From assembly GCA_013822765.1 (NCBI GenBank), contig PNKY01000008.1, forward strand, positions 62,001 to 126,000: a stretch of 64,000 nucleotides of DNA, read 5' to 3'. Of the stretch, positions 54,853 to 63,670 are shown in pieces. The notes beneath the pieces are model-generated. The model ran no database searches, had not been told where the DNA came from, and saw only the letters and a list, made by a program, of their open reading frames with translations. This stretch comes from Rhodospirillum sp. (GTDB lineage: Bacteria; Pseudomonadota; Alphaproteobacteria; Dongiales; Dongiaceae). Every line of letters begins with the position of its first letter. Positions within the stretch are counted from its first letter, which is position 1. The position numbers and the translations under genes were made by a program.

Positions 54853-55370
54853 CTCGCCGCCAGCTCGGCATAGTGCTGGGCCGAATAGCCGAAATACGTC
54901 AGCTCCGCGTCCGTCAGCATACGCATCAGCTTGGCCGGGCTGCCGGCCCACAGCTCGCCGCGCTTCACCCGCTTGCCGGGCGTGACCAGGGCGCCAGCGG
55001 CCACCATGGCGCCGGATTCCACCACCACGCCATCCATCACGCAGGCCTTCATGCCGATGAAGCAGCCATCCTCCAGCGTGCAGGCATGCAGCAGCGCCAT
55101 GTGGCCGACGGTGATGTCGGCGCCGATCGTGGTCCTGGTGCCGGCGACCCCTTCCCGCTCGTGATTGACGTGGATGATGGTGCCGTCCTGGATGTTGGTG
55201 CGCGCGCCGATGCGGATCGAGTTGCTGTCGCCGCGCAGCACGCAGCCGTACCAGACCGAGGCCTGCTCGCCGACCGTCACGTCGCCGATCACCACCGCCG
55301 TTTCGGCGACGAAGGCACTCGCCGCGATGGCGGGCGTGATGCCGTGATGCGGGCGGATGAGGGCCGGCAT
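54837..55370 (-). CDS. gamma-carbonic anhydrase-like hexapeptide-repeat protein
   Basis: A 177-aa left-handed beta-helix protein: VIGDVTVGEQASVWYGCVLR, IGARTNIQDGTIIHVNHE, ADITVGHMALLHACTLEDGC. Histidines in IIHVNHE and GHMALLHAC match the zinc ligands of the gamma class (YrdA/PaaY type). It is probably trimeric. AGLAGSPAKLMRMLTDAEL-type C-terminal helix (WAGSPAKLMRMLTDAELTYF) fits too. It is encoded 4 nt after argC, so they share a transcript. Confidence 0.9.
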   Translation of the reverse strand: MPALIRPHHGITPAIAASAFVAETAVVIGDVTVGEQASVWYGCVLRGDSNSIRIGARTNIQDGTIIHVNHEREGVAGTRTTIGADITVGHMALLHACTLEDGCFIGMKACVMDGVVVESGAMVAAGALVTPGKRVKRGELWAGSPAKLMRMLTDAELTYFGYSAQHYAELAASYRNA

Positions 55371-55374
55371 CGCG

Positions 55375-56421
55375 TTACGGGAACAGCGGCAGCTGCTCGA
55401 GTGCCGTCTCTTCCGGGAAGCCGGCCATCACGTTCATGTTCTGCACCGCCTGGCCGGAGGCGCCCTTCACCAGGTTGTCCTCGACCGCCATGATGATCGC
55501 GCGGTTCGGCACGCGATCGGCATGCACCGACATCAGCACGAAATTGCTGCCGCGCACGTGGCGGGTGGCGGGCGCTGCGCCGTTCGGCAGCACGCGCACG
55601 AAATACTCCTTGCGGTAGCGCTCGGTGAGCGCGGCGCGCAGCTGGTCGGCCGTGACGCCCGGCGCCATCTTCACGTAGATGGTCGCGAGGATGCCGCGGC
55701 TCATCGGCATCAGGTGCGGCGTGAAATTGACCAGGATCGGCTTGCCCGCTGCTTCGGCGAGGCCCTGCTCGATCTCCGGCGCATGGCGGTGGCTGGCGAC
55801 GCCGTAGGCGTGGATGCCCTCGGTCACTTCCGAATAGAGGCTGCCCTGCTTGGCGTCGCGGCCGGCGCCGGTCACGCCGGACTTGGCGTCGATGATGATG
55901 TCGCCGGCATCGATCAGCTTCTTCTCGAGCAGCGGGATCAGCGGCAATTGCGCCGCGGTCGGATAGCAGCCGGGATTGGCGACCAGCCGCGCCGTGCGCA
56001 CGGCCTCGCGCTTGATCTCGGTCAGGCCGTAGACCGCCTCCTTCTGCAGATCGGGCGCGTGGTGCGCGTGGCCGTACCAGGTGGCGTATGCATCGACGTC
56101 GCTCAGGCGGAAATCGGCCGAGAGGTCGACGATCTTGAGATGCCGCGGCAGCTTGGCGATCACTTCCTGGGTCAGGCCGTGCGGCAGGCAGCAGAACACG
56201 AAATCCACCCCGCTCCAGTCGACGTCGTCGATCTTGGTCAGGGTCGGCAGCTCCTGCAGCACCAGCTGCGGGAACACCTCGGCGGCCGGCTTGCCGGCCT
56301 GGCGGTCTGCGGTGAGCGCGACGATGGCGACCTGCGGATGGCGCGACAACAGGCGCACCAGCTCGGCGCCGGTATAGCCGCTGGCGCCCAGGATCGCGAC
56401 CCGAAGCTTGTTGCTCGCCAT
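55375..56421 (-). CDS. argC: N-acetyl-gamma-glutamyl-phosphate reductase
   Basis: A 348-aa enzyme that reduces N-acetyl-glutamyl phosphate to the semialdehyde with NADPH in arginine synthesis. NADP motif ILGASGYTGAELVRLLSRHP; catalytic Cys152 in VANPGCYPTAAQLPL; FCCLPHGLTQEV, KSGVTGAGRDAKQGSLYSEV and HAYGVASHRHAPEIEQ. ATG 56421 is chosen as the family start (MASNKLRVAILGA). It is transcribed with the carbonic anhydrase-like gene. Confidence 0.97.
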   Translation of the reverse strand: MASNKLRVAILGASGYTGAELVRLLSRHPQVAIVALTADRQAGKPAAEVFPQLVLQELPTLTKIDDVDWSGVDFVFCCLPHGLTQEVIAKLPRHLKIVDLSADFRLSDVDAYATWYGHAHHAPDLQKEAVYGLTEIKREAVRTARLVANPGCYPTAAQLPLIPLLEKKLIDAGDIIIDAKSGVTGAGRDAKQGSLYSEVTEGIHAYGVASHRHAPEIEQGLAEAAGKPILVNFTPHLMPMSRGILATIYVKMAPGVTADQLRAALTERYRKEYFVRVLPNGAAPATRHVRGSNFVLMSVHADRVPNRAIIMAVEDNLVKGASGQAVQNMNVMAGFPEETALEQLPLFP

Positions 56422-56586
56422 GTCCAACCTCGATGCGTGCGCCGCCAAGTGCACGGCCCGGGGGAGTGCTAACGAAAGCAGGCCCCTCCGACAACAGAAA
56501 TCATTGTTGCAGGCCAATTGGCAACCGGGCGCCGGCCCCCTACTCTGGCGGGACGATTGACCGGGATTGCCGGCCAAGGGGGGTTC

Positions 56587-57150
56587 GTGGCGCTGCTGAT
56601 TTGGGGCCTCATTCTGTTCATCGGCATTCATGTCGTGCCGAGTTCCGCCCGACTGCGCGCAGTCCTGGCCGCCATGCTCGGCGAGAATGGCTACAAGATC
56701 CTGTTTTCGCTGGTGTCGGCCGTGGGTTTGGTCCTGACCGCTATCGGCTATGGCCAAGCGCCCCGGGAGCAGATTTTCGAGCCGTCGCAGACCGCGCGCA
56801 GCCTCCTGCCGGCCGGCATGGCGGTTGCCTTCGTCCTGGTGGTGGTGGCAAACGTTCCGGGCCGCATTCGCCGGCTGCTGCGCCATCCGATGTTGGCGGG
56901 GGTGCTGGTTTGGTCGGTATTGCACCTGCTCGCCAACGGGGACCTGGCCTCGAACGTGTTGTTCAGCGCCTTCGCTTTGTGGACGGTCTTCGCGATCCTG
57001 TCGGCGGAGTATCGCGGCAAGCGGCCCGCTGTCGCTGACGGCAAGCTCGGCAATCCCGCATTCGATCTGGCTGGCGTCGCCGGGGGCCTGCTTGCCTTCT
57101 GGCTGGTCCTCCATTTTCATGCCGACCTGTTCGGCGTCGCTCCGGTATGA
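56587..57150 (+). CDS. NnrU family membrane protein
   Basis: A 187-aa protein with about six spans: LLIWGLILFIGIHVVPSSA, LFSLVSAVGLVLTAIGY, AFVLVVVANVPGRIRRLLRH, ASNVLFSAFALWTVFAILSA. NnrU-like proteins link to denitrification and nitrite/NO metabolism in some alphaproteobacteria, but no such genes are near. GTG 56587 with AAGGGGGG upstream is favoured over 56518. It overlaps the next gene by 4 nt. Confidence 0.82.
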   Translation: MALLIWGLILFIGIHVVPSSARLRAVLAAMLGENGYKILFSLVSAVGLVLTAIGYGQAPREQIFEPSQTARSLLPAGMAVAFVLVVVANVPGRIRRLLRHPMLAGVLVWSVLHLLANGDLASNVLFSAFALWTVFAILSAEYRGKRPAVADGKLGNPAFDLAGVAGGLLAFWLVLHFHADLFGVAPV

Positions 57151-58847
57151 CCATGACAAAGCTGGCGCAACGATGGCCGAGCGCAGCCGAGAGCGGGATT
57201 GCCGCGCAAGTGGCGCAATCCGGATGCGCCGGGCCGGTTCCACTGCTGTCGCCAGACGAATGCGCCGCGCTGCAGCAGCATATCGATGAACCGGACTTGC
57301 CAGTGCCGCTCGATTGGGTGAAGGGCGCTGCGGTAACCGACCGGATGATCTATGACGTCGCGACCAAGCCTGATCTGATCGCCTTGCTTCGCCCGCATCT
57401 TGGCGAGGAAGTCGTTCTGTGGGGCGCGCAGTTCATTCGCCGCGAACCAGGTACCAGCCATCCGTGGCACACCGACGTCGAGAGCGCGGCGCCGAACGCG
57501 CGCGCGATCTCGGTCTGGATCGGCATCCGGAACACCGTGCGGGAGTCCGGCCTGCTGTTCATTGCGGGCTCGCACCATTTCGGACGCTCGGTGCAGGAGG
57601 TGCTGGCAGGGTTGGGCGAGCGGCGCGGCGCCCTGTCCGACGCCCACTTGCTCGAGATTGCCCGGACGATCGACCCGGCCGCGACCGTCGTCCAACCCGA
57701 CGTGCAGGACGGCGCGGCGTTGCTGTTCGACGGTCGCATTTGGCACGCCGGCCGCCACGACAGCGCAAGCGAGACCCGGACGGCGCTGCTGCTGCAGTAT
57801 GCCTCGGCCGACTGCCCGATCCCGTTACCGGTCAGCGGCGGCTATCGTTGGCCTTTCCGGTTCTCCACCAGCCAGCGGGTCCCCACGATCCTGGTCAGCG
57901 GTAAAGGGCAAGGGTCGGCCAATCGCCTGGTGCCACCGCCGCCAAAGCCAATGAACGGACCAATGATCACGACATTCACCCGCACTGTGGAGCTTCCCCT
58001 CCCCGAGGATTCGGTCAAGCGTTGGCGCCGATTTCCGCAGTTCCGTGCACCCACCAGCACTCTTGCCGGCATGTCCTGCCACATTTCCGTGCTGAGTGCC
58101 GGCCATTCGCCGCACCGGCCGCACATCCATGGCGAGGAGGAGCTGCTGATCGTGCTGGATGGCGCGGTCGAGATCGAGCTGGCGGATGATCCCGGCGGCG
58201 CCAACAGCCAGCGGCGTCCGATGAACCCCGGCATGTTCAGCTACTATCCGGCGACGCAGCACCACACGATCCACAACACCGGCGCGCAGCCGGCAACCTA
58301 CCTGATGTTCAAATGGTGTGGCGCCACCAGCGGCAGCGAAACGCCGCTGCCGGCCAGCATCTTCGAACACGAGCAACGGGTCGTGCGGGACAAGCCGGCG
58401 CCGATGGCCGTGAAGGTGCTGTTCCAGCGGGCGACCGATCAGCTCCTCAAGCTGCATGCGCATCTGACGACGTTGCAGCCGGGTGGCGGCTACGAAGCGC
58501 ATGCCGATCCGTACGATGTCGCGATCATCCTGTTCTCCGGCGAAGTGGAAACGGTAGGCGAACGGGTCAAACCCGTTGGCGTCATCTACTATTCCGCCGG
58601 TGAATTGCACGGCATACGGAACGTCGGAACGGTGCCGGCGACCTATCTGGTGTTCGAGTTCCACACGCCTGCGACGGTCGCGCACAACCGGCGCCATGCG
58701 AAAACCCTGCAACCGGCAAAGCCAGCCGGGCGGCAACGGCGCGAGGCGGAGAAGCAGCGGCGCAAGGCGGAGAAGGAGCGCCGCAAGCGCGGCGTCCGTG
58801 GCCTGCTGCGCAGGCTGGTCAAGGCTGCCAAGAAGCTCGTGCGCTAG
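57147..58847 (+). CDS. PhyH-type Fe(II)/2OG dioxygenase fused to two cupin domains
   Basis: A 566-aa fusion. Residues 30-240 are a phytanoyl-CoA dioxygenase-like domain: His108-x-Asp110 (HPWHTDVES) and distal His near 200 (IWHAGRHD), with a following Arg. Residues about 300-410 are a cupin (PHRPHIHGEEELLIVLDGAV), about 425-525 another (GGGYEAHADPYDVAIILFSG). The C-terminal 50 residues are strongly basic (RRKAEKERRKRGVRGLLRRL). It hydroxylates an unknown substrate. It shares its start with the NnrU stop, and its TAG overlaps the stop of the convergent PhyH gene. Confidence 0.85.
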   Translation: MTMTKLAQRWPSAAESGIAAQVAQSGCAGPVPLLSPDECAALQQHIDEPDLPVPLDWVKGAAVTDRMIYDVATKPDLIALLRPHLGEEVVLWGAQFIRREPGTSHPWHTDVESAAPNARAISVWIGIRNTVRESGLLFIAGSHHFGRSVQEVLAGLGERRGALSDAHLLEIARTIDPAATVVQPDVQDGAALLFDGRIWHAGRHDSASETRTALLLQYASADCPIPLPVSGGYRWPFRFSTSQRVPTILVSGKGQGSANRLVPPPPKPMNGPMITTFTRTVELPLPEDSVKRWRRFPQFRAPTSTLAGMSCHISVLSAGHSPHRPHIHGEEELLIVLDGAVEIELADDPGGANSQRRPMNPGMFSYYPATQHHTIHNTGAQPATYLMFKWCGATSGSETPLPASIFEHEQRVVRDKPAPMAVKVLFQRATDQLLKLHAHLTTLQPGGGYEAHADPYDVAIILFSGEVETVGERVKPVGVIYYSAGELHGIRNVGTVPATYLVFEFHTPATVAHNRRHAKTLQPAKPAGRQRREAEKQRRKAEKERRKRGVRGLLRRLVKAAKKLVR

Positions 58848-60007
58848 GTCAGGCGCCGCTCCGCCTGTTTCGCGAGCGCATTGCCGAACTCCGCCGCCGG
58901 CCACTTCTCAACCAGCGCCTTGTGCATGAGCTGGGCCTGCGTCTCCGGCGCGAGGCCGTGGAGCGGCGGATCGCGATCGAGGTTAGTGGGGAAGGAGTAG
59001 CCCTCTGCGCAGGCGGCGATGGCGTTGGCGTACGCCTCCTGGCTGAGCTCGTTGCCGAGCGCCAGCAGCGCCGGATAGAGCGCGGCGCTCATGCGCGTGC
59101 GGTCGACGCTTTCCATCGCGCGCCCATAGGCCGAGGAGACCTGCAGCAGGTTGGCGATGCGCTTCACGTCGCCGGTGCGGTTGCTGCCGGCGGCGTGGAA
59201 CAGCGCCGGATTGAAGAATACCGCGTCGCCCTTGGCGAGCGGCAGCTGGATGCGGTGCTTGTCGAAATACTCGATGAATTCCGGCCTGCGCCAAGCCAGG
59301 TAGCCGAGCTCGTAGGTCTGCGAGAACGGCAGATAGAGCGTCGGACCGGTCTCGATCGGCATGTCGCAATGGGCGACCGCGCCCTGCAGCGTCAACACGG
59401 GCGACAGCCGATGGGCGTGCGCGGGGAAGCGCGCCAGCACCTCCGGCGTCTGGAACCCCATGTGGTAGTCGCGATGCGGCGACTGCGCCGTGCCGCCGGG
59501 ATTGACGACATTGATCTGCGAGGTGACCTGATAGCAGGGTCCAAGCCACGCTTCGCTCACCAGCGCGACCGCTGCGTTGGCATAGTAGCGCGCGAACAGC
59601 TGCGGATCGCGCAGGCAGAGCTTTTCCAGCGCATTCCAGATGCGGTCGTTGGCCCCCGGCTTGGCGAAATGATCGCCGGCGTTGGCATTGCTGGCGCGCT
59701 GCTCCGCGATCATGGCGAAGAAGCTGTCGGTGACGGCATCGACCACGGCGAGATCGGAGAACGCATCCTCGAATAGCAGGATGCCTGGACCATCATTCAG
59801 CGCGCGCGTCCACTCCGCCATCAGCGCCTTGCGGCGCTCGGGATCGGGGGCGGCGCGGCGGATGTCATCGCCCTGGTAGGTCAGAACGTTGTGGTGAACG
59901 GCGCTCGCCAGCGGATAGTCGGCGAGGCGGGCGTGGCGCTCGACCAGCCGCCGGAAATCCTCCAGGCGGCAATCGGCGTCGCTGATCCAGATCCGTGCGG
60001 GTTCCAT
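58844..60007 (-). CDS. PhyH-type Fe(II)/2-oxoglutarate dioxygenase
   Basis: A 387-aa enzyme. The iron site is His178-x-Asp180 in SPHRDYHMGF, with the distal His in NPALFHAAGSNRTGDVKR, whose Arg can bind 2-oxoglutarate. MEPARIWISDADCRLEDFRR is chosen as start (60007), because the upstream extension is not protein-like. It probably hydroxylates a small organic acid or amino-acid derivative. Convergent with the PhyH-cupin fusion, the stops sharing CTAG. Confidence 0.88.
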   Translation of the reverse strand: MEPARIWISDADCRLEDFRRLVERHARLADYPLASAVHHNVLTYQGDDIRRAAPDPERRKALMAEWTRALNDGPGILLFEDAFSDLAVVDAVTDSFFAMIAEQRASNANAGDHFAKPGANDRIWNALEKLCLRDPQLFARYYANAAVALVSEAWLGPCYQVTSQINVVNPGGTAQSPHRDYHMGFQTPEVLARFPAHAHRLSPVLTLQGAVAHCDMPIETGPTLYLPFSQTYELGYLAWRRPEFIEYFDKHRIQLPLAKGDAVFFNPALFHAAGSNRTGDVKRIANLLQVSSAYGRAMESVDRTRMSAALYPALLALGNELSQEAYANAIAACAEGYSFPTNLDRDPPLHGLAPETQAQLMHKALVEKWPAAEFGNALAKQAERRLT

Positions 60008-60281
60008 CGTGCAATGATGCTCCAAATCCAACGGCTTTGGCGCCAGTCCCAACCTGGATGGAATATTTATTGCACCGAATCTAGACCGCGAAACATTTGT
60101 TGCAAAGAGCTCTTTGTGCCGATCATCGCAAAACAACCAAGGCCAGGACGCCCGGTTGCGACGCCGAGCGCGGTCCTGCTAGTCTTGATGGTGCGGGGGC
60201 ACCAGCAGACTCCCCGCCCTTCCAAGACGCCATGCGTCCAAGCTCTGCTACCGGCCGCGCCCAGGAGGCGAGCAGGGTAGC

Positions 60282-61502
60282 ATGGGTGCATTCAACTCAA
60301 CCGACCAATCCACAGTCGGCATAAGGCACCTGCTGTGCGCGCGGGCGTTGCGCGACTTCGGGGATGGCTTTGTCGCCGTCTTGCTGCCGGTCTATCTGCT
60401 TGGCTTGGGGTTGGGACCGATTCAGGTGGGCATGGTGGCGACTGCGGCGCTGCTTGGTTCGGCATTGCTGACCCTGGCCATCGGTTTCCTCGGCGCCCGA
60501 TATGACCATCGCCGCCTCCTGCTCGCCGCCGCTTGCCTGATGGTGGCCACCGGCGTGGCATTCGCCGCCATCGACGACTACGCCATTCTCCTGGTCGTGG
60601 CGTTTGCCGGCACCGCCAATCCATCGGCGGGAAGTGTCAGCGTGTTCGTACCGTTGGAGCACGCAGTGCTGGCGCGCGAAGCTGTGAGCGACCAACGCAC
60701 CAAGGTCTTCGCCCGGTACAGCCTGATCGGCGCGCTGGCCGGGGCGGCTGGTTCGCTTGCCGCCGCCGCTCCGGATGTGATGGCGCCCTTGGGGCTTAGC
60801 CAACCCACCGCGCTCAGGATCATGTTTATCCTATATGCCGCTCTCGGATTGATCGGCGGCCTCTTCTACGGCCGCATCCCAAAGCGGCAGTTGACTTCGG
60901 ATCAGCGCATCCACACTGCGCTCGGACCATCCCGTCATATCGTCTATAGGCTCGCCGGCCTGTTCAGCCTCGATGCCTTCGCTGGCGGCTTCGTCGTCCA
61001 GTCGCTGCTGGCGCTGTGGCTGTTCGAGCGCTTCGACCTGTCGCTGGCGCAAGCCGGAATATTCTTTTTCTGGTCAGGCGTCCTCTCCGCCTTCTCCTTT
61101 CCCGTGGCTGCCTGGCTGTCGCGGCGCATCGGCCTCGTCAACACGATGGTGTACACCCACATCCCTGCGAGCATCGCGCTGATCCTCGCGGCGTTTGCAC
61201 CCACGCTGTCCATTGCTCTGGTCCTGCTGCTGGCGCGCGCGGCGTTGTCGCAGATGGATGTGCCGACACGCTCCTCCTACGTCATGGCGGTTGTCACCGA
61301 GGCGGAACGGGCGGCCGCCGCGAGCTTGACATCCGTGCCGCGCAGCCTTGCCGCAGCAATCAGTCCACTGCTCGCCGGCACACTCATGGCCGCCTCGTTC
61401 CGCGCCTGGCCGCTGGTGATCTGCGGCGGCCTCAAGATCGCCTACGATCTGCTGCTGCTCATCCAGTTCCGGCACGTGAAGCCGCCGGAGGAAAAGATAT
61501 AA
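60282..61502 (+). CDS. MFS transporter
   Basis: A 406-aa, 12-span protein: LLCARALRDFGDGFVAVLLP, LGLGPIQVGMVATAALLGSA, GFLGARYDHRRLLLAAACLM (motif A), and RAALSQMDVPTRSSYVMAVV late. Related to sugar or drug MFS permeases; the substrate is not evident. GAGCAGGG lies before the ATG. Monocistronic. Confidence 0.88.
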   Translation: MGAFNSTDQSTVGIRHLLCARALRDFGDGFVAVLLPVYLLGLGLGPIQVGMVATAALLGSALLTLAIGFLGARYDHRRLLLAAACLMVATGVAFAAIDDYAILLVVAFAGTANPSAGSVSVFVPLEHAVLAREAVSDQRTKVFARYSLIGALAGAAGSLAAAAPDVMAPLGLSQPTALRIMFILYAALGLIGGLFYGRIPKRQLTSDQRIHTALGPSRHIVYRLAGLFSLDAFAGGFVVQSLLALWLFERFDLSLAQAGIFFFWSGVLSAFSFPVAAWLSRRIGLVNTMVYTHIPASIALILAAFAPTLSIALVLLLARAALSQMDVPTRSSYVMAVVTEAERAAAASLTSVPRSLAAAISPLLAGTLMAASFRAWPLVICGGLKIAYDLLLLIQFRHVKPPEEKI

Positions 61503-61583
61503 CCGAGCAAGATGATGAGGATCCACGGCGCGCAGCGACGCCCACCGCTTGTTCAGCGCGCTGACGGAACGCTAAAAAATGAC

Positions 61584-61609
61584 AAAGGCCGGGACGATGC
61601 CCGGCCTTT
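61584..61609 (-). terminator. intrinsic terminator of rplM-rpsI
   Basis: On the minus strand AAAGGCCGGG-CATCGT-CCCGGCCTTT followed by GTCATTTTTTAG, 24 nt after the rpsI stop. Confidence 0.9.
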
Positions 61610-61633
61610 GCTGTGCTTTCGCTCCGGAGGCGC

Positions 61634-62137
61634 TTAGCGCTTCGAGAACTGGAAGCTGCGGCGCGCCTTGGCGCGGCCGTACTTCTTGCGCTCGACCGTG
61701 CGGCTGTCGCGGGTCAGGAACCCACCCTGCTTCAGCGCGGACCGGAGGTCCGGCTCGAACAGGGTCAAGGCGCGGCTGATGCCGTGACGGACCGCGCCGG
61801 CCTGGCCGGAGAGGCCGCCGCCGACCACGGTGCAGACGACGTCGAACTGGCCCGCGCGGTTCACCACGCCGAACGGCTGGTTGATCATCATGCGCAGCAC
61901 CGGGCGTGCGAAATATACCAGGATGTCCCGGTCGTTGACGGTGATCTTGCCGCTGCCCGGCTTGATCCAGACGCGGGCGATGGCGTCCTTGCGCTTGCCG
62001 GTCGCATAGGAGCGGCCCTGGGCGTCGACCTTGCGCTCATACCTGGGCGCGGCGGCCGGCGCCTGCGTCCCGCGCACCGTGGTGCCGAGGTCGCGCAGGT
62101 CCTTCAGGTCGGTGACGCGGCTGGTTTCGTTGCTCAT
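61634..62137 (-). CDS. rpsI: 30S ribosomal protein S9
   Basis: A 167-aa S9 with the universal C-terminus [18 protein letters not shown] whose last residues reach the P-site t[23 protein letters not shown] and [18 protein letters not shown] are core motifs. The N-terminal 35 residues (to YERKVDAQG) extend beyond the 130-aa E. coli form, as in many alphaproteobacteria. Starts 1 nt after rplM. Confidence 0.98.
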   Translation of the reverse strand: MSNETSRVTDLKDLRDLGTTVRGTQAPAAAPRYERKVDAQGRSYATGKRKDAIARVWIKPGSGKITVNDRDILVYFARPVLRMMINQPFGVVNRAGQFDVVCTVVGGGLSGQAGAVRHGISRALTLFEPDLRSALKQGGFLTRDSRTVERKKYGRAKARRSFQFSKR

Positions 62138-62138
62138 G

Positions 62139-62603
62139 TTACGCGCTCCGCTTGTTCTTCGGGTTCATGGCGCCAACATCCAGCGTCTCGGGCTGCTGGG
62201 CGGCGTGCGGATGCTCGGTACCGGCGAACACGCGCAGGTTCTTCATCTGCTGGCGGCCCAGGGGACCACGCGGCACCATGCGCTCCACCGCCTTCACGAT
62301 CGCGCGCTCGGGAAACTTGCCACCAAGGACCTTGCCGATGCTGATCTCCTTGATGCCGCCAGGATGGCCGGTGTGCCAGTGGAAGAGTTTATCGGTGAGC
62401 TTGTTGCCCGTGACCTTCACCTTGGCGGCGTTGATGATGATGACGTTGTCGCCACAATCGATGTGCGGGGTGAACGTGGTCTTGTGCTTACCGCGCAGGC
62501 GGTTCGCCACGATCGAGGCGAGGCGGCCCAGCACGACGCCCTCGGCGTCGATCAGGATCCACTTCTTGACCACCTCGCTCGGCTTGGCGGAATAGGTCTT
62601 CAT
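62139..62603 (-). CDS. rplM: 50S ribosomal protein L13
   Basis: A 154-aa L13: [80 protein letters not shown]. It binds 23S rRNA early in 50S assembly. It is the first gene of the rplM-rpsI operon, with AGGAGCAG ahead of the ATG. Confidence 0.98.
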   Translation of the reverse strand: MKTYSAKPSEVVKKWILIDAEGVVLGRLASIVANRLRGKHKTTFTPHIDCGDNVIIINAAKVKVTGNKLTDKLFHWHTGHPGGIKEISIGKVLGGKFPERAIVKAVERMVPRGPLGRQQMKNLRVFAGTEHPHAAQQPETLDVGAMNPKNKRSA

Positions 62604-62656
62604 GCTGTCTGCTCCTATTGGCCGGGGGATTTCCGCCCCACCGGCAGTCGGCGGAT

Positions 62657-62685
62657 CGTATAGTGGAGCAAATCGCGCCCGTCAA
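62657..62685 (-). promoter_or_regulatory. sigma-70 promoter of rplM-rpsI
   Basis: On the minus strand TTGACG (62685-62680), 17-bp spacer, TATACG (62662-62657), 54 bp upstream of rplM. Confidence 0.72.
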
Positions 62686-62806
62686 TGACACTAAATCTTT
62701 TATAACCAATATGTTACTATTTTGGTATTATGATACCACAAGACTCGACCTCGCTGTTCTCGACATTTCCGCAGGGTTTGGCAATCATTGACGCAAATGG
62801 ACGACC

Positions 62807-63670
62807 ATGTCGCCCGACCCTGACTATGACCTGATTGGCGATGAGGACCTGTCCCGGCAGATGATGCCGCGGATCGCGGTGCCGGACCATGAGTCCTGGC
62901 TGGCCAGGGATCTCGCCCTTTCCGACGCCCTCAAGGACCGGATATCGGTGTTGCGGGACCAGCGCTACGGCGACGGCCCGCGGCAGCTGGCGGATCTTTA
63001 TCCGGCGCCGCGGCCGGGCGGACCGATCGTGCTGTTCTTCCACGGCGGCTTCTGGCGGGCATTGTCCAAGGACCATGTCGGCTATGTCGCCGGCCCGCTG
63101 GTGCAGGCCGGCGTGGCGGCGGTGATGCCGGGTTATGACCTCTGCCCTTCGGTGCCGCTGACGACCGTGGTCGCCCAGGCCAGGCAGGCGCTGCTGTGGA
63201 CGCGCCAGAACGCGGCGCGGCTCAATGGCGATCCGGAGCGGATCTATGTCGCGGGCAATTCGGCCGGTGCGCACTTGGCCGCCATGATGATGATGGAGGA
63301 TTGGACCCGGCACGGCTTGGCCCGCGCGCCGATCGCCGGCGCCATCCTGGTCACCGGCATCTATGACCTGCGCGTCGTCCCGCGCATCCAGGTGAACGAG
63401 GACGTGCGGCTCGCACCCGAAGACGTGCTGGGGTTGAGCCCGCAGTTCCTGCCGCTGCATTGCCGGGTGCCGACCATCGTCGCGGCCGGCGCCGCCGAAC
63501 CGCCCTTGTGGATCGAACAGTCGCAACGATTCGCGGCCAAGCTGTCCACCAAGGGCGCCGACGTCCGGCTGATGGACGTCGCCGGATTGCATCATTTTTC
63601 GATCACGCACTCGCTTTCCGATTCAAACGCGCCGCTGACGCGCGCCATACTGGATCTGGTTCATCGATGA
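62807..63670 (+). CDS. alpha/beta hydrolase (kynurenine formamidase/lipase-like)
   Basis: A 287-aa hydrolase with oxyanion motif FFHGGFWRALSKD (HGG), nucleophile elbow GNSAGAHLAAMMM (Ser near 150), Asp in the late PTIVAAGAAEPPLW region and His in GLHHFSITHSL. HGGF plus GNSAGA is typical of the HSL/arylformamidase-like branch. It probably cleaves an ester or amide of a small molecule. ATG 62807; the stop overlaps the next gene's ATG (ATGA). Confidence 0.88.
   Translation: MSPDPDYDLIGDEDLSRQMMPRIAVPDHESWLARDLALSDALKDRISVLRDQRYGDGPRQLADLYPAPRPGGPIVLFFHGGFWRALSKDHVGYVAGPLVQAGVAAVMPGYDLCPSVPLTTVVAQARQALLWTRQNAARLNGDPERIYVAGNSAGAHLAAMMMMEDWTRHGLARAPIAGAILVTGIYDLRVVPRIQVNEDVRLAPEDVLGLSPQFLPLHCRVPTIVAAGAAEPPLWIEQSQRFAAKLSTKGADVRLMDVAGLHHFSITHSLSDSNAPLTRAILDLVHR

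Noticed and set aside
55289-56494. 401-aa frame on the argC strand
   Set aside because: It is an Arg-rich out-of-frame shadow of argC, which has the catalytic Cys and NADP motif in the other frame.
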